In this document: piece after piece, positions 8,641-20,306 of the stretch | How positions within the stretch are numbered: the first letter of the stretch is position 1 | How the letters are laid out: every line of letters begins with the position of its first letter | Origin: Hyposmocoma kahamanoa | Lineage: Eukaryota; Arthropoda; Insecta; Lepidoptera; Cosmopterigidae | DNA: 64,000 bases | NCBI RefSeq assembly: GCF_003589595.1 | Contig: NW_020654422.1 | Coordinates: 19,785,225-19,849,224 of the forward strand | Direction: 5' to 3' | Made by a program: the position numbers and the translations under genes | Notes under the pieces: model-generated | What the model saw: only the letters and a program-made list of their open reading frames with translations | What the model was told of the DNA's origin: nothing | Databases searched by the model: none

Positions 8641-8760
8641 GTAGCATTAAAATTCCTTGTGAAAGAGTAAGAGGGAAGTACTGCCAATTCGTGCACCTGG
8701 TGATAAGCGACTCGCCTGTCTATAACACTGAGGTTTAAATAAGCTCTACAGCTACTAAAG
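8641..8760. repeat. Scrambled family A fragments
   Basis: A forward 5' piece (8641-8685) is followed by a reverse piece (about 8690-8758, CCTGGTGATAAGCGACTCGC through AGCTCTACAGCTACT), so the copy is internally inverted or two copies are fused. Confidence 0.6.
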
Positions 8761-8761
8761 A

Positions 8762-8870
8762 CTTCCCGGAACATCCAGACCAGAAACAATTTAGAAAGTT
8801 CATTTTCTAATTTGGTGGTACTGGGAATTGAGCCCAGGACCTCCTAATCCAGCGTCTCTATTGCTACTAA
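8762..8870 (-). repeat. Family D SINE, partial
   Basis: The minus strand carries the head end with a B-box-like GGGCTCAATTCCCAG and the following AACCAAATTAGAAAATGAAC body. It forms an inverted pair with the copy at 8498-8640. Confidence 0.7.
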
Positions 8871-9052
8871 AATAAAATTTGTATGACTTCGGTACCTCAC
8901 ACGGGTTAACTGGTAACTTTAGAGCAATACAATAGACATCAACGCGATCGATCTCGATATTGTTTTCTATTTGAATAAAAAGGAAAATAAAGTCAATTTT
9001 GTTCCTCTACATTTTACCTCTTAAACAATGGACCTTCTACACATATGCCTTC

Positions 9053-9092
9053 GAGACCCGTGCCCAACAGTTGGACGTACTTGAGTTGTTAC
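9053..9092 (+). repeat. LINE 3'-end fragment
   Basis: GAGACCCGTGCCCAACAGTT matches the common lepidopteran LINE 3' motif of the form CCCGTGCCCAGCAGTGGGACG, also seen diverged at 12052, 36290 and 58255. Confidence 0.6.
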
Positions 9093-9102
9093 AGTATCAA
9101 AG

Positions 9103-9300
9103 TCAAATGGTCTTTATTTCATAAGTAAGTTTATAAATTACACTTCAAATCGTCATACTGATTAAACTGTACTATGTAATAAGTAACATAATTAATCTTT
9201 GGGTAGTTTAAGAATTCAAATGACGTCATTAAAATGCTGTAAGCTTTATAGGCTGCGGTAAGCTCGACGCTTTAGGTTTTGGTTAAGATGTACAAACTGT
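9103..9300 (-). repeat. LINE 3' end with TTTGACTTTGA-type tail
   Basis: Read on the minus strand, TATGAAATAAAGACCATTTG followed by ACTTTGATA is the typical end of a LINE mRNA: a poly(A)-like AATAAA and a short tandem tail. The coding part is not recognisable. Confidence 0.55.
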
Positions 9301-9309
9301 AGTTAAATT

Positions 9310-10660
9310 CAGCCACAGGTAAAACCATACAAATTATCAGTTTTTTTTTATTTGTACACATGTATATTACGCTATCACTACGATAAATATTTGAGAACAG
9401 ATTTTGGTGATCTTTATTCGTTGGAAAGAGGATACCTCAGTAATGGTTTAATTTAAAACTGAAGAAATTATTCCACCTCCAAGGGTGACAAACTAGACTG
9501 AGATTATTAACGAAGGATTTTGACAAATCGCTGTGTTCGGAATTTATTCAAATCTTTTATTTTTATTCGAGATCAATTTACCAAATTAGAACCGTAACAA
9601 GTAGCGACTCTTAATTTCTGTCTACCCCACTGAGAGAAACTGATGGTACTTTAACATATTTATGAAATTCCTTATGAATAATAACATAAAATAAATTTAA
9701 ATTTCTACCGCCTTTCCACGCACCGCTTTTTGAAATTGTCAAAAAGAAAAAGCTATGAGAACGAGAAATACGTGTCAACCCTCTAATTAACCTTTACGTA
9801 TAATAAATCATTGATATCCAGATGCGGAGAATTAGCGATACCATCACAAGGAAACATTTCCTAAAAATAACAGAAAACAAAAAAAAATACCTCCCACGAA
9901 TCGAACGCATCATTATTTTTGAGACGATGTGGGCAGATTCTATTAATTTATAACCAATGTGGGTGGATATACTGACATTATTTTTTTATAGATCGCGAAC
10001 GTGGACATCGTGAATAACCGTAATTTTGTGTTATTTTTATTAAGTTATTGGATTACGTAATTAGTACTCGGACTCTGCAGACAACAGAAAATACACAAAC
10101 ATAACCTTATCTAATAACTTTCCAATAAGCAAAATTCCTATTAGATCGCTTTTCAGTTGTACATATAAAAAAGTTAGTTATACAGACAACATTTTTGAAT
10201 TCCCACCTTTGGTGTAATAAGGTAGCAGTAGAGCTTCGGTAGGCTGGATGACTGTGATGTATTATGAAAAATATAAAGTTTTGTAATTTTATTGCAATAA
10301 GAATCTTTCGGATTTTGTAAAGTAAAATTATAATCGCTGCTGGATGGATTTCTTTAATATCTAATATACAAAGTAAGTTTATCATAATAACGCGTAAAGT
10401 AAGTATTCTGTGTGGTTTATACTATGTATTATGTAATAGTACTGCACACGAAAATGCCACTGCTTCTCTTGTCGTTATGCTTGTATTGTTACAATATGAA
10501 ATGTTGTAACACAACAACAGTAAATCATTGAATTTTGCCAGTACGCCTTTTATACTTCTCCATAGAGAAGCAATACTACTATAAAGAAAGCGCTTGGAAA
10601 TTGCACTGTAAAACCCGTAGTTAATTTTTCCGAGATCTTGTTCTATCATATTATTTTTAT
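9310..10660. other. Intergenic, no recognised element
   Basis: AT-rich, with short T and A runs. The frames on the minus strand at 10107-10685 have the composition of chance AT-rich ORFs and no motif I can name. Confidence 0.4.
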
Positions 10661-10666
10661 CTATCC

Positions 10667-10862
10667 ATGACAGTTGCAATGCCACTCAGAGTTTTAATTG
10701 CAAAGATCTTTGGGGCATTACCACAGCGTCGGTCACCCTGAGACGTAAGTTGACAAGTCCCATGTGCCTGTAATTTCACCAGCACCCTTACCCTAACAAA
10801 CCGGAACGCAGTAATGCTTGCATTACTGCTTGGCGGATCTCTACTGCTGCTTTTATACAGTG
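10667..10862 (-). repeat. Family A, partial
   Basis: Reverse copy from ATGACAGTTGCAATGCCACT to CTCTACTGCTGC. It lacks the A-tail end. Confidence 0.85.
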
Positions 10863-10869
10863 CCTGTAA

Positions 10870-11600
10870 TTTTACCAAATGTGTTGAAATAAAATGAAAT
10901 ATTTAACCTATATTAAACCTTGCAGTGTTTTGGTTTGACACGATAGACCTTATGAATGCACAGTTCACAACCTTGTTGTAATAAGATCAGATCTGCAAAG
11001 CGATAACTTTTCACAAAAAATTAGTTGATAATTTTTTATGCTTAAATAGAGAGAGTTCTAAAATTATATATCGTACTGTCAATACAATAGTGTATTAACT
11101 CAAAAAGTGTATTTTTTTCAGAATCGATGTAAAACGAATCATTCACTTCCGGTGAAGAATTATTAAAATTTACGTATGTATTCCAGATTATTACAGACAT
11201 CTAAGCAAGTTCTTGCTTGCCAAATATATTTAAAAATAAAATTGAAACAATAACTTCATAATATTCTTGAGTATTGACTGTTTTGTCCAGAATTAGCTCA
11301 CAAAAATTTTGTCTCATTTTCAGTTACGTAGATATTTTTTAATTGTTTCTTACAATATTCTAACGACGGTTTTATTCACCTGAAGAGAATCAAATTTTGC
11401 GTTCAGCAATAGTATAATCTTAAATTTCACATATTTTGAGTTACGACACTATTGTAATAGCAGTGCGATATATACATAGTTTATTTCATGTTGTTTTTAT
11501 AATTTTATAATTTTCATTTGATAAAAGCACTTTTGACGTATAATCACATGTCACCTTACCACCACCATACCAAAGACGATACGAACCATTGTCACTGTTT
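10870..11600. other. Intergenic, no recognised element
   Basis: AT-rich, without coding signal or a repeat family found elsewhere in the window. Confidence 0.4.
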
Positions 11601-11605
11601 TTAAC

Positions 11606-11806
11606 TGCCTCCATGGCCGAACGGTTACTATGCTGGAAGTCCCGGGTGCAATTCCAGAGTCGAGATAATTATTTATATGGCCTACATTTATTTACGTCGT
11701 GAGTAGGTATGGGTGTAATTTGTGGTTATCTATGTGTGTATCCATGGCCCCCGCGAGGGTTTCCCTAGTGCAGGGCTATAAGTGTGCACGCGTTATTATT
11801 ATTACC
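11606..11806 (+). repeat. Family C tRNA-headed SINE
   Basis: The head CTGCCTCCATGGCCGAACGG resembles the 5' half and A box of a Leu/Ser-type tRNA. A degenerate B box lies about 35 bases later. The body contains GGGTGTAATTTGTGGTTATC and the copy ends in (TTA)n. Other copies are at 18592, 22030, 24390 and 29515. This is a clear tRNA-derived SINE family. Confidence 0.85.
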
Positions 11807-11940
11807 GTAAGTTCAATTATTGGCACATGTGACAAGTATGTGGTAGTGCAATGGGAAAACGGTGACTTCTCAATTGAAAGGCCGATGAAGGTATCTATGA
11901 ATTTTATTTCTAAGTTACGTATATTTATGAGTGGTTGATA

Positions 11941-12110
11941 GCAACACCTCTTGCTAACGATGAAGGTAAACATCGTTGTAAAACCTATACGTACGAGAAG
12001 GTTCTCAAGGTTAGGTCAGCGTGGCGGTCTATGGCCTAATCCTTCTCATTAAAGGAGACTCGTGTCTAGCAGTGGAACGTAAGATGGGTTGGTAATGATG
12101 ATAGCACGTG
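11941..12110 (+). repeat. LINE 3' untranslated end
   Basis: It ends with GGAGACTCGTGTCTAGCAGT, then GGTTGGTAATGATGAT, a 3' end shared by many lepidopteran RTE-like LINEs with an (ATG)n tail. No coding part is left. Confidence 0.65.
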
Positions 12111-13430
12111 TTCTACCTTAGACTATTTAAAAGTTTTCTCTTTTTCTTTTAAGGGTGCCAACGATTACAACAGTGCCAGTTTACTTACCTTTTTTTTTTT
12201 TTTTTTTACCTAAAAATTTAATTTGTAAAAAAATTGGAAGGCCTCTAATTTATATGTCTATGTAAATTATTTTCGATCCGATTGTTTGTCGGACTTTTTG
12301 ACAAATTCACTTATTATTTAACTTCATGTGAATACGGCTCCTACAAAAGCGTTATTGTTTTGATAAAAAATGACACGCCACCAAACATCTGATAATAAGC
12401 GTGGGCGGGGACGTAACAAAAGAGAATTGGTTAACACCATAAACACAATACGGTTTGAAGTTTCGGTGTTTTGATTCGGGTGTAAAATTAAGTTTTCTAT
12501 CCTTTTGTTAGTCAGTTTCTTCCTTTTTTACGACGTTCTTCCCGGACACAATGAAAAGATTGTTTGTTTAACAAATCGTTGGATTGACAGAAATTGCTGC
12601 CTTCGTATTTTTGTAGTTTCTCTAAAAATCTCTAAAAATCTATCGTTATGATTTGCCAAAATTTGATTTTGTTATTTACTCTTTAATATAAATTTTACAG
12701 CATTACACAGCTGTCCAAACAATACAAATTTCTAGTCATCTAAAAACCCCTCGTAAAGGGTCATTGTTATAAAATGTCAATAAATAAAACAGTGCCAGTA
12801 ATTGGAATACCTGATCCTATTTACTGGGCACACAGGTTTGTTGGTTCTTGCGTCCTTGCAGCAGCATTGTTGATTGGCTCTTTTTTTTATTGTTAAGTGA
12901 TAGAATACAGTTAAGTGATGCTTTAAAAAATGTGATTGAAATAAACAAGATCTAGTTATTACATTCAGGCGTTACTTAGTGGAAATCCGCATTAATAAAT
13001 ACTGCATTAGAAAGTCTCCTAGTTTATTCTCTTTCTAAAGAATTTAAAAGAATATCCATGAGCATCTTTTAAATTGTTTGACACAGCGATAATCATCATC
13101 AGCTTCTTCTGTTATTGTATGTATCATATGTAAATTTGTATATAGGTATTATGTTTATAGATATTTACATAGTACTTTCATTGGTTATATATATGATTAT
13201 ATATTTATTACATTTATGTTATTAATACATTTTTAATTTAATATTTTGTTTCATTTGCCGCATTCGTGTATTTTATTTACTATTACTTTTGTACCATTAG
13301 GTGTTGTGATCAATGAAGTTTAATAAATAAATATAATAATAATTTCTTATTTCAGAATGTCTCTATTATGTGTTAGTAACAGTTATAACCTTATGCCTAA
13401 GTTAGTAAACACACAAAAACATACACAAAT
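12111..13430. other. Intergenic, no recognised element
   Basis: It contains a T-run at 12191-12208 and a doubled TCTCTAAAAA motif near 12618. Otherwise no gene or repeat signal was found. Confidence 0.4.
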
Positions 13431-13734
13431 TTCAATTTTAGTCAATGTAAATATGAAGGGCCTCCCATGCCTGTCTACTCTCTCCGCGACAGGGGCCAGG
13501 AGGTTGTTGGAGGTGCCATGCATGCGCCTCAGCACGACACTCACTTACGCATGATGGCCTGAAAATCGTCCGTTCGTTTCAATAAAAATGGAAATAAATT
13601 AATTTGCTTCGTGTATAATAGCCGCGATTGTGTTGAATATTTTCTTTTTCATGAAGTCAATTTCCCTACGCTGTCTCCGCATAAAATTAATAAAATATAT
13701 TACATAGGCGCAATTACGATCACAAAGACCACTC

Positions 13735-13830
13735 TACTTGACACGTAATTCGCCTCTCTGCGAGGGAATCTCAGGAGTTGTTGATTGTTCGACGCTCGGC
13801 CGAAGAAGATTCTTCAGTCGAGTAAATAGC
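13735..13830 (+). repeat. Short dispersed repeat (family J), copy 1
   Basis: It shares GACACGTAATTCGCCTCTC and TCGACGCTCGGCCGAAGA-like blocks with 15793-15890. The class is unknown. Confidence 0.6.
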
Positions 13831-14395
13831 AAAGTAATAACAGATTTCTGGCTTCGCTTGTGACATATCCTATTAAACATACATTTCTCTTACGCGATGG
13901 GTAAGACAACGACTCCCTACTGCTCTATTTGTAGCAAGAGGGAGGGCTGAGGGCTTCAGTGCGGTGCCCCTAAGATCTTGCTGGCTTTTGTTCTCCAAGC
14001 CGTTATCCCCATTTACAAGTATAATTTAATGCTAAATGTTAAGTTTCAATTCAGCTTTTAAACAATAGACTATAAGTAATGGATTTAATTTAATAAATCG
14101 AACCAAAATAAAAGTTTTTAATTTAATTATTTACTTCGTGTTACGTTGATGATCTGTTTCAAGACTCACCACCAACTTAACACGAAACAATCTTCAAAAA
14201 TATTACACATTCATTCACCATACAAAATGTCGAAACGCCACAGGTGTATACAGCGCCAAAAATTTAGAGTTAACCAAATAAAATACAAAAAAAAATTAAA
14301 AATGTATCATCACAGCTATAATTAATTATAAGCATGTAAGAATCAAAACAATAGCGTGTACATTTCAATAAACTGTTTATTGCTTTTTTACATTT

Positions 14396-14690
14396 TATTT
14401 AGTGGCAGTACAGCTACTTGTGACAGAGTTCGTCCAGGGAAGTACTGCCTCCTTACTTATTTCTGCCACCAAACAGTAATGTGATTATTACTGCGTTGCC
14501 GTTTTGAAAGGTAAGGGTGCTGGTGAAATTTCACGCACATGGTACTTGTCAAATTACGTCCTTAGGGTGACTAAGATCTTTGCGATTTAACGCTCTGAGT
14601 GGCACAGCAACTGTTATGGACAGGCGTGTCACTTACCGTCAGCCGCATGTCTTCTTCGTGCCGTTGAACTTGGTATTACAGAAAAAAAGA
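14396..14690 (+). repeat. Family A, near full length
   Basis: Both the GTGGCAGTACAGCTAC start and an A-rich end are recognisable. A few internal blocks are shortened, including loss of most of the GGCGCAGTGGCAGTG segment. Confidence 0.85.
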
Positions 14691-14840
14691 AAAAAATAAT
14701 CTGTTTCATTGTTCGTATACCTTGTAATAAATACAGAGAAAAAAATAACAGATTAGCAAATTAATTAAATTTTTCTTACAAACAAGATGTTGTTTAAAGT
14801 GATAGCTTGTTTTCATTGAAACTTGTTGCAACAATTGTTC

Positions 14841-14882
14841 CAATAAGCACGAAGATTGTTGCAATAAGCACGAAGATTTTTG
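14841..14882 (+). repeat. 21-bp tandem duplication
   Basis: Two adjacent units of CAATAAGCACGAAGATTGTT plus one base, with one mismatch. Confidence 0.85.
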
Positions 14883-14899
14883 CAACCATTTTAAGTAAT

Positions 14900-15630
14900 A
14901 AATTTACTCAATATGTGATTGATTCTGTGAACAATCTTGATAAGCTCACTTGAGTAAGTTTCTTATTCAATGTATTGCTTTATACCATTGCTCGCACCGC
15001 ATTGATTAATCGCAGTATGCAGTATTTAATGAATAAATGAGTAAATCGATTCTATTACCCCGTGCGTGTGACAGACTATCTTCTATTTCAAAAAGTATTT
15101 CATCATAGAAATCAAAGAATCACAGATCGCCATTTAAACTTGATTAAAAATCGTGCATATCTCTCAACTTCCGTCGGTTTCAAGCCTTTTATCTCGCTAA
15201 TGATGTTTTACGATGTTCCTCCATTCTGCGTTATCGCTTACATTCGCCTACGGTAGCTAATGCAGTGCCTCTATCACGTAAGATCTTTCAAAACCCTCTC
15301 TATAATTAGAGTCGTAGGGTTGTCATAAAAGCGGTAGTAGTTTTAGGCAGAAGCGATTACCATTCGGTCCTTCTTTGATTTCATATCTGTGAAGTAAATT
15401 AATTGACGGATTGCGGTAGCCGCCTGATTAGTGCCCTTTTTGTGACATGCAGGAACTCTTTGTCGTCAAGTTATCTTACTGATAATTTGGGGTGGACGTT
15501 TAAAGCGCCGCGTACTCATTAACTGTTGTATTAATTAACGTTATAACGGTTTATTAGAGTGACGTCATAAATATGCGATTAAGAATATCATCGGGTTTTC
15601 TAAGGCCTGAAACACACTGGCCTAGTCCCG
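14900..15630. other. Intergenic, no recognised element
   Basis: No repeat family seen elsewhere in the window and no convincing coding frame. Confidence 0.4.
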
Positions 15631-15635
15631 TACGA

Positions 15636-15708
15636 CGACTTTTTTTATAAAATCAAGTGATGGTACGAACAATTTTTGCGCTTGGTGGTAAGCGACATGC
15701 CTATCTAT
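15636..15708 (-). repeat. Family A, 3'-end fragment
   Basis: Only the A-tail end through GGTAAGCGACATGCC is present. It is followed directly by a purine tract. Confidence 0.7.
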
Positions 15709-15709
15709 A

Positions 15710-15745
15710 GAAAGAAAGGAAGAAAGAAGGAAGGAAAGAAAAAGT
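15710..15745 (+). repeat. GGAA/GAAA-rich microsatellite
   Basis: An uninterrupted purine tract of imperfect GAAA and GGAA units sits where a family A copy breaks off. Confidence 0.85.
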
Positions 15746-15792
15746 GAGGGTTAAATCGTGCAACTGCAGTCACAAACCATCATCAAAAATAT

Positions 15793-15890
15793 ACCCGACA
15801 CGTGATTCGCCTCTCCACGAGGCATCGACGCTCGGCTAAAGAGTACTCTTCGGAGTACAAGTACTCCTCGTTTAAACTATACTCCTAAAT
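15793..15890 (+). repeat. Short dispersed repeat (family J), copy 2
   Basis: It matches 13735-13830 in the GACACGTGATTCGCCTCTCC and CGACGCTCGGC blocks, then diverges into AGTACTC palindromic sequence. Confidence 0.55.
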
Positions 15891-16242
15891 AGGAATAACA
15901 AAATTGAATATTTCGGCTCGGAAAACAAAAGCCGGCAACACGGCTGTCGGACGCATTAACGCCCTACCACAATAAATCCCGGAGGTCCGTCGCTTGGAGG
16001 CTAATTACTCTGGATATTCCCTGATATACTGTCTACTTAGAAGCCGTGATGTATGGCCGTGCTCAAAGGATCGGACGCCTGCGCCTGCGGCCAACCAGCT
16101 ACGATTATAAATAAGCATGTTTAGGATAACGATTGTCGACATGGCAGCAAGGAAGCGCGTCTACACTGATCCACGCCCACTTTATAATCGATGCTAAATA
16201 TTCTATATAAACGCCGTTTTATTGGTAAGAATATACGTACCT

Positions 16243-16532
16243 TTTTATGAGACTAAGTGACGGAATGAACAAGTCGTGCGCCTGATGGTAAGCGACACGC
16301 CTGTCCATAACAGTTGCAGTGCCACTCAGAGTTTTAAATTGCAAATATCTAAAAGGCACTGCATGCGGCCGTCACCTAGAGACATAACAAGACCTTGTAA
16401 TTTCACCAGCGCCGTTAATCCGTCATAACCGGAACGCAGTAGTGCTCACATTACTGCTTGGCGGCAGAAATAGGTAAAGTAGCAGTAGTTCTCTGGACGA
16501 ACTCTTTTACAAGGAGCTCTACTGCTACTAAA
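16243..16532 (-). repeat. Family A, full length
   Basis: A complete reverse copy from a degenerate A-tail end to GAGCTCTACTGCTACTAAAA. Confidence 0.9.
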
Positions 16533-16599
16533 AAATAGTAATGTCATCAATCAGTTATGTCTAATATTTATAAATATAAATGGTTGATGACGTAAGTCC

Positions 16600-16752
16600 A
16601 AAATAGGGTGGTTTGCATTAATGCTAGATAACTGATTAATGACTTTACCATCCCACTCAACCGTGACCAGGACCTGTGAAGGGCCCGAAACGTTGGTTTG
16701 TTTGAAAAAACAAATATACGTGATTCATATCCGAAATAATAATTTCTTTCAT
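16600..16752 (+). mobile_element. Family E element, right-end fragment
   Basis: It carries the subterminal AATAGGGTGGTTTGCAT block and the terminal block with GGGCCCGAAACGTTGG followed by the TTTGTTT-GAAA-AAACAAA hairpin. The left half is missing. Confidence 0.8.
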
Positions 16753-16878
16753 ATAATGTATCTTTTATTCAGTTGAATAATATTCTACATTAAAAATTAT
16801 TATACGAAATTCATTACCCAAAATGCGAAGACATTTCTCACAGACGAATTTTTGTAACAAAATTCACAGTAATTTCTT

Positions 16879-17112
16879 TTAAATCGACATTGAATCGACA
16901 ATGAGATATCCAGAAATGGGGCTTTGTCCGCCAGGGTGACAATAGCGCACATGATCTAGATTAGTGACGCGCATTGTGTCGTCAAAGGGTTGTGCGCATT
17001 GTGTCGTTCCGCACTACGCCCGCGCATAAAGCTCGCTACCCGCAAACATCTCGATATGACATTCGCACGAATTCTATGAATTTGTAAAGAAAATAAATAT
17101 AACTTTTGACAG
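16879..17112 (+). repeat. Family I GC-rich repeat, copy 1
   Basis: It shares GATCTAGATTAGTGACGCGC, two spaced GCGCATTGTGTCG units, CCGCAAACATCTCGAT and AAAGAAAATAAATATAACTT with 48992-49269. The class is unknown, no coding frame is obvious, and the two copies are in the same orientation. Confidence 0.75.
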
Positions 17113-17200
17113 CGACACAATGAGATTTAACTTTTTAGGTAATCGGAAAACAAGAACATGCTCATTATTTTTCTAACACAAACTCATTAACCAGACCAAA

Positions 17201-17702
17201 ACATAGGAAATGAAACTATTTTTCCGGATTTAAATTGCGTATATTTGTTTTTTCAAACAAACCGACGTTTCGGGCCCTTTACAGGTCTCATAGTCATGGT
17301 TGACTGAGGTGGTACAGTCTTCAACCAGTTATGTCTAATATTGATGCAAACCACCCTATTTTTCACTATAGTTACAATAGTTATTAATTAAATACCCTAT
17401 TTTTAATTTTACAAAGAAAACATTCCAATTTACGCTACATTAGGTTTTACAAATTATTTTATTGAATGAATTTTTATTAAGCTCAATTTATTATTAATTA
17501 TTAATAGAAATTAGAATAAACTTAAACATTTAATTAGTACTGCAGTCTTATGTCTGTTTTTTCATTAGAGGAAATACTAAAATGTAGCGTGGGACCTGTA
17601 AAAGGCCCGAAACATTTGTTTGAAAAAACAAATATACGCGATTTAAATCCGTAAAAATAGTTTCATTTCCTATGTGTAACAATCGCGAAAACCTAAGAAC
17701 TC
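17201..17702 (-). mobile_element. Family E element, full length with both inverted ends
   Basis: The left end (about 17201-17290) and right end (about 17590-17702) are inverted copies of one another. The inner 300 bases are AT-rich with no ORF. The interior runs opposite to that of the copies at 37150 and 41351. No transposase is encoded. Confidence 0.8.
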
Positions 17703-17876
17703 GATACAGACTCAAAACATTCGCATATCACTCGTTGGTATTAAATAAAAAACCTTTGTGTTAAATGTTTATCGAAATAATACATCCTTTTATAACCCCG
17801 TGACTAGAGTGTGCCGAACTTACAATGATTTACTAATATCAGAATCTGGTGGTCACATTGAAGTTTTTCGACAACA

Positions 17877-18329
17877 ATGTTTGTAGAATTCGTACCAATC
17901 TCCTCAAATATTTCAACTTGTCTTCTCATTAGTATGTTAGTATATAGTTGCATTAGTTTTAAGTTTGTAATCTCACTTTTCCCTCTTTTTTTTAACCCTT
18001 ATGCAAATATGAATGTTTACACTTCGCATAATAATGCTGTTCAAGTATGGGATCTACATTCTAGATTAAGACAATAAATTGTACCTCAAACATGTTCCAC
18101 TAAATGTATCCATCCAATAAAAAAGGAAGGCTTTAAACAATTTTATATGAATCGAATTTCAAAGTTGCCTAGTATACCCCTTAAATGTAATAACAATATT
18201 GGTAAATTTGTTAAAAATCCTTCCACTGCTGTCCACTGGTTACCTATCTTTGTTAGATTGAGTACGAAAACTATTAAACTCTTTGAACCATATACGAGTA
18301 TATATATTGGTCCGGGAAAATCTTACTAG
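17877..18329 (+). pseudogene. Orphan reading frame of 150 codons with one internal stop
   Basis: A single frame runs from an ATG at 17877 to TAG at 18327-18329, broken only by one TAA at 18075-18077. The N-terminal part is hydrophobic with a possible membrane segment (residues about 15-45). After that come NMNVYTSHNNAVQVWDLHSR, a Cys-bearing stretch (CSTKCIHPIKKEGF) and a Ser/Pro/Lys-rich tail. I do not recognise the family. A degraded host gene or an integrated viral gene are both possible. It could also be chance, though one stop in 150 codons is unusual in DNA this AT-rich. Confidence 0.35.
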
Positions 18330-18591
18330 CGTGATTCAGGAATTTCACAAAATGTTACTAACGCCATCTAATAATAACAAAACCAATTAAACCTATTTGC
18401 TCCATACAATTTGTCGAAGATTTTTGAAAATAGATACTAAAAGGATTCTTTTCTATAAAAATAAACTTTAAAGTAAATAAAGATAATGTTTACACTAGAA
18501 ACTAAGCGTGAAAGTTTAGTCTTAACCGATTTTTTAAAAAAGGCTTTAAATTCGTCTGTATTTTTTTTAGGCGTACGACTTTCTCTTTACG

Positions 18592-18791
18592 TACATTCTC
18601 ATAGCCCCGCACTAGGGTAACCCTGTATCGCGGGTACCATGGATACACACAAAGACAACCGAAAATTACACCCAAACTCACGAGAAAAATTAATGTAGGT
18701 CAAACAAATATCTCTTACGGTCCGCGAATCGAACCCGGGACCTTTGCGTGGCAGACCATCGTGGTTACCATTTGGCCACAGAGACAGTTAA
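18592..18791 (-). repeat. Family C SINE, near full length
   Basis: Reverse copy with a clear B box (GGGTTCGATTCGCGG on the minus strand) and tRNA-like head ending near GGCCACAGAGACAGTTAA. The tail side has lost its ATT repeats. Confidence 0.85.
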
Positions 18792-18811
18792 CGTGTTTTT
18801 TAATGCACGAG

Positions 18812-19322
18812 TAGCACGAGTGTTTTAATGCCTAATTATGTACAGTTACATACACTGCTTTATTTACACACACATTATAAGCTCTCTGTGATGTGTTCCG
18901 GAATCGCATGTTACGACTGGCAAAATGGCGGCAAATAAAAACTTTTCTCACGCAGGTCACACAACCGTAGTTTTTATTTTTAATTCATAGATAAACTAGA
19001 ATCGGCCCCAACTATCATATCGTTCGATATCAAGTAAAGTGTGAAACTGCCAAAATTGTTTGCTATTCACATTTCATTACGAATAAAACTTCATCTCGAC
19101 TGATATTAGAATTGAGGTCCGTTCAAATTGTTTTGTTTTTCAAATATTTTCGAAATTTGATAATGCAATAATAACATCGAATTTGATGTTAGTATGAAGC
19201 AATAATAACATTTTCACAGATAAGAAATTTGTTCTAACAAAACAGTTTATCTTTAAGCTGGTCGTAATTTGCGGTTTTTGAACACATCATAGAGAACTTA
19301 TGATATGTGTGTAGATAAAGCA
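18812..19322 (-). mobile_element. Family F TIR element, copy 2
   Basis: Inverted relative to 3153-3735 and alignable over most of its length, including ATATCGTTCGATATC and AACTTCATCTCGACTGATAT. Its ends (TTTACACACACATTATAAG and CTTATGATATGTGTGTAGA) form an imperfect inverted repeat. It is non-autonomous. Confidence 0.75.
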
Positions 19323-19747
19323 TATTTCTACAAACCTAACGAATAAGTAGAAGTCACCAGTGAATAAGGTGGTTAATAGAAATTTACACCTACTACAATT
19401 GACGGCAGTCCCCGCAAACCACAGTGAAAAGTAATCTACGTACAAACACGCCACAAAAGAAGGCGATAAGATCAAAACCTTCCCTCGAACGGACAAATTG
19501 TACTTATTCCCTATCTGTTAAATCTACGAGTGTTTGCAAACATGTCATTGTAAAGGAATTATCGCAAATAGTGTTTCGTACCGTGAAATTGATTCTTATT
19601 CAAGGAACCCAAAATTACGTATGGTTGAATATTTTTAGGTTATGTTTCCTACAAAGTTGATTTTTTTTTTCACAAAGCTTAATTAAATTTAGAATTATCT
19701 TCGACATTAGTATTTTCTTTTCAGTCCTCTAATAATAATATTTTAAT

Positions 19748-19922
19748 TGGAAATGAAACTATTAATTCGAATCTATTTAGCGTATATGTGTTTTTTTTTT
19801 CAAACAAACCAACGTTACGGGACATTTACAGCTCATGGGACCGGTGATTGTAAAAGGCCTGACACGTTGGTTTGCTTAAAAAAACAAATATACGTGTTAT
19901 AGATCCGAAAAAAATGTTTTTT
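19748..19922. mobile_element. Family E foldback with fused inverted ends
   Basis: The left terminal block (to about 19838) is followed immediately by its own inverted copy (about 19839-19922), giving an imperfect palindrome of about 175 bases with no interior. Confidence 0.8.
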
Positions 19923-19930
19923 TCTATGAT

Positions 19931-20099
19931 ACCAATTCACGGGACGAACAAGTCGTGCGCCTTGTGATAAGGGACGGGTCTCGCCTGTCCATAACAGTTG
20001 CAGTACCGTTCAGAGCGTGCGTCCATCACCTAGAGACACAAGTTGACTTACTTACCCTTCAAACTCTTACAGTTCAAAACCGGAACGCAATAATGCTCA
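19931..20099 (-). repeat. Family A, first part of an interrupted copy
   Basis: The element stops at AATAATGCTCAT, and the matching remainder (CATTACTGCTTGACGGC onward) resumes at 20784-20868. The 685 bases between are later insertions. Confidence 0.8.
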
Positions 20100-20306
20100 T
20101 ATTAATATAATAATAATAAAGAACTTTATTGATCTGCAATGAGTACAGTAACATACAAGTTTATTCTTAAATAACGTAGTGTGTAGTAGATAAAAAGGTA
20201 AAGCTTAAGCTGTTTTTGAGAACCCACCCTTTTGAAGAATCTCGCTACCTCTACCAGCTCCACAAAAACAAAATAGCCATTACAAATAACATTTACAACT
20301 TAAACC

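Noticed and set aside
16600..16752. Active hammerhead ribozyme at the family E end
   Set aside because: The CUGANGA box is degenerate (CTGTGAA) and the stem II loop is missing, so activity is not supported. Only a derived similarity is claimed.
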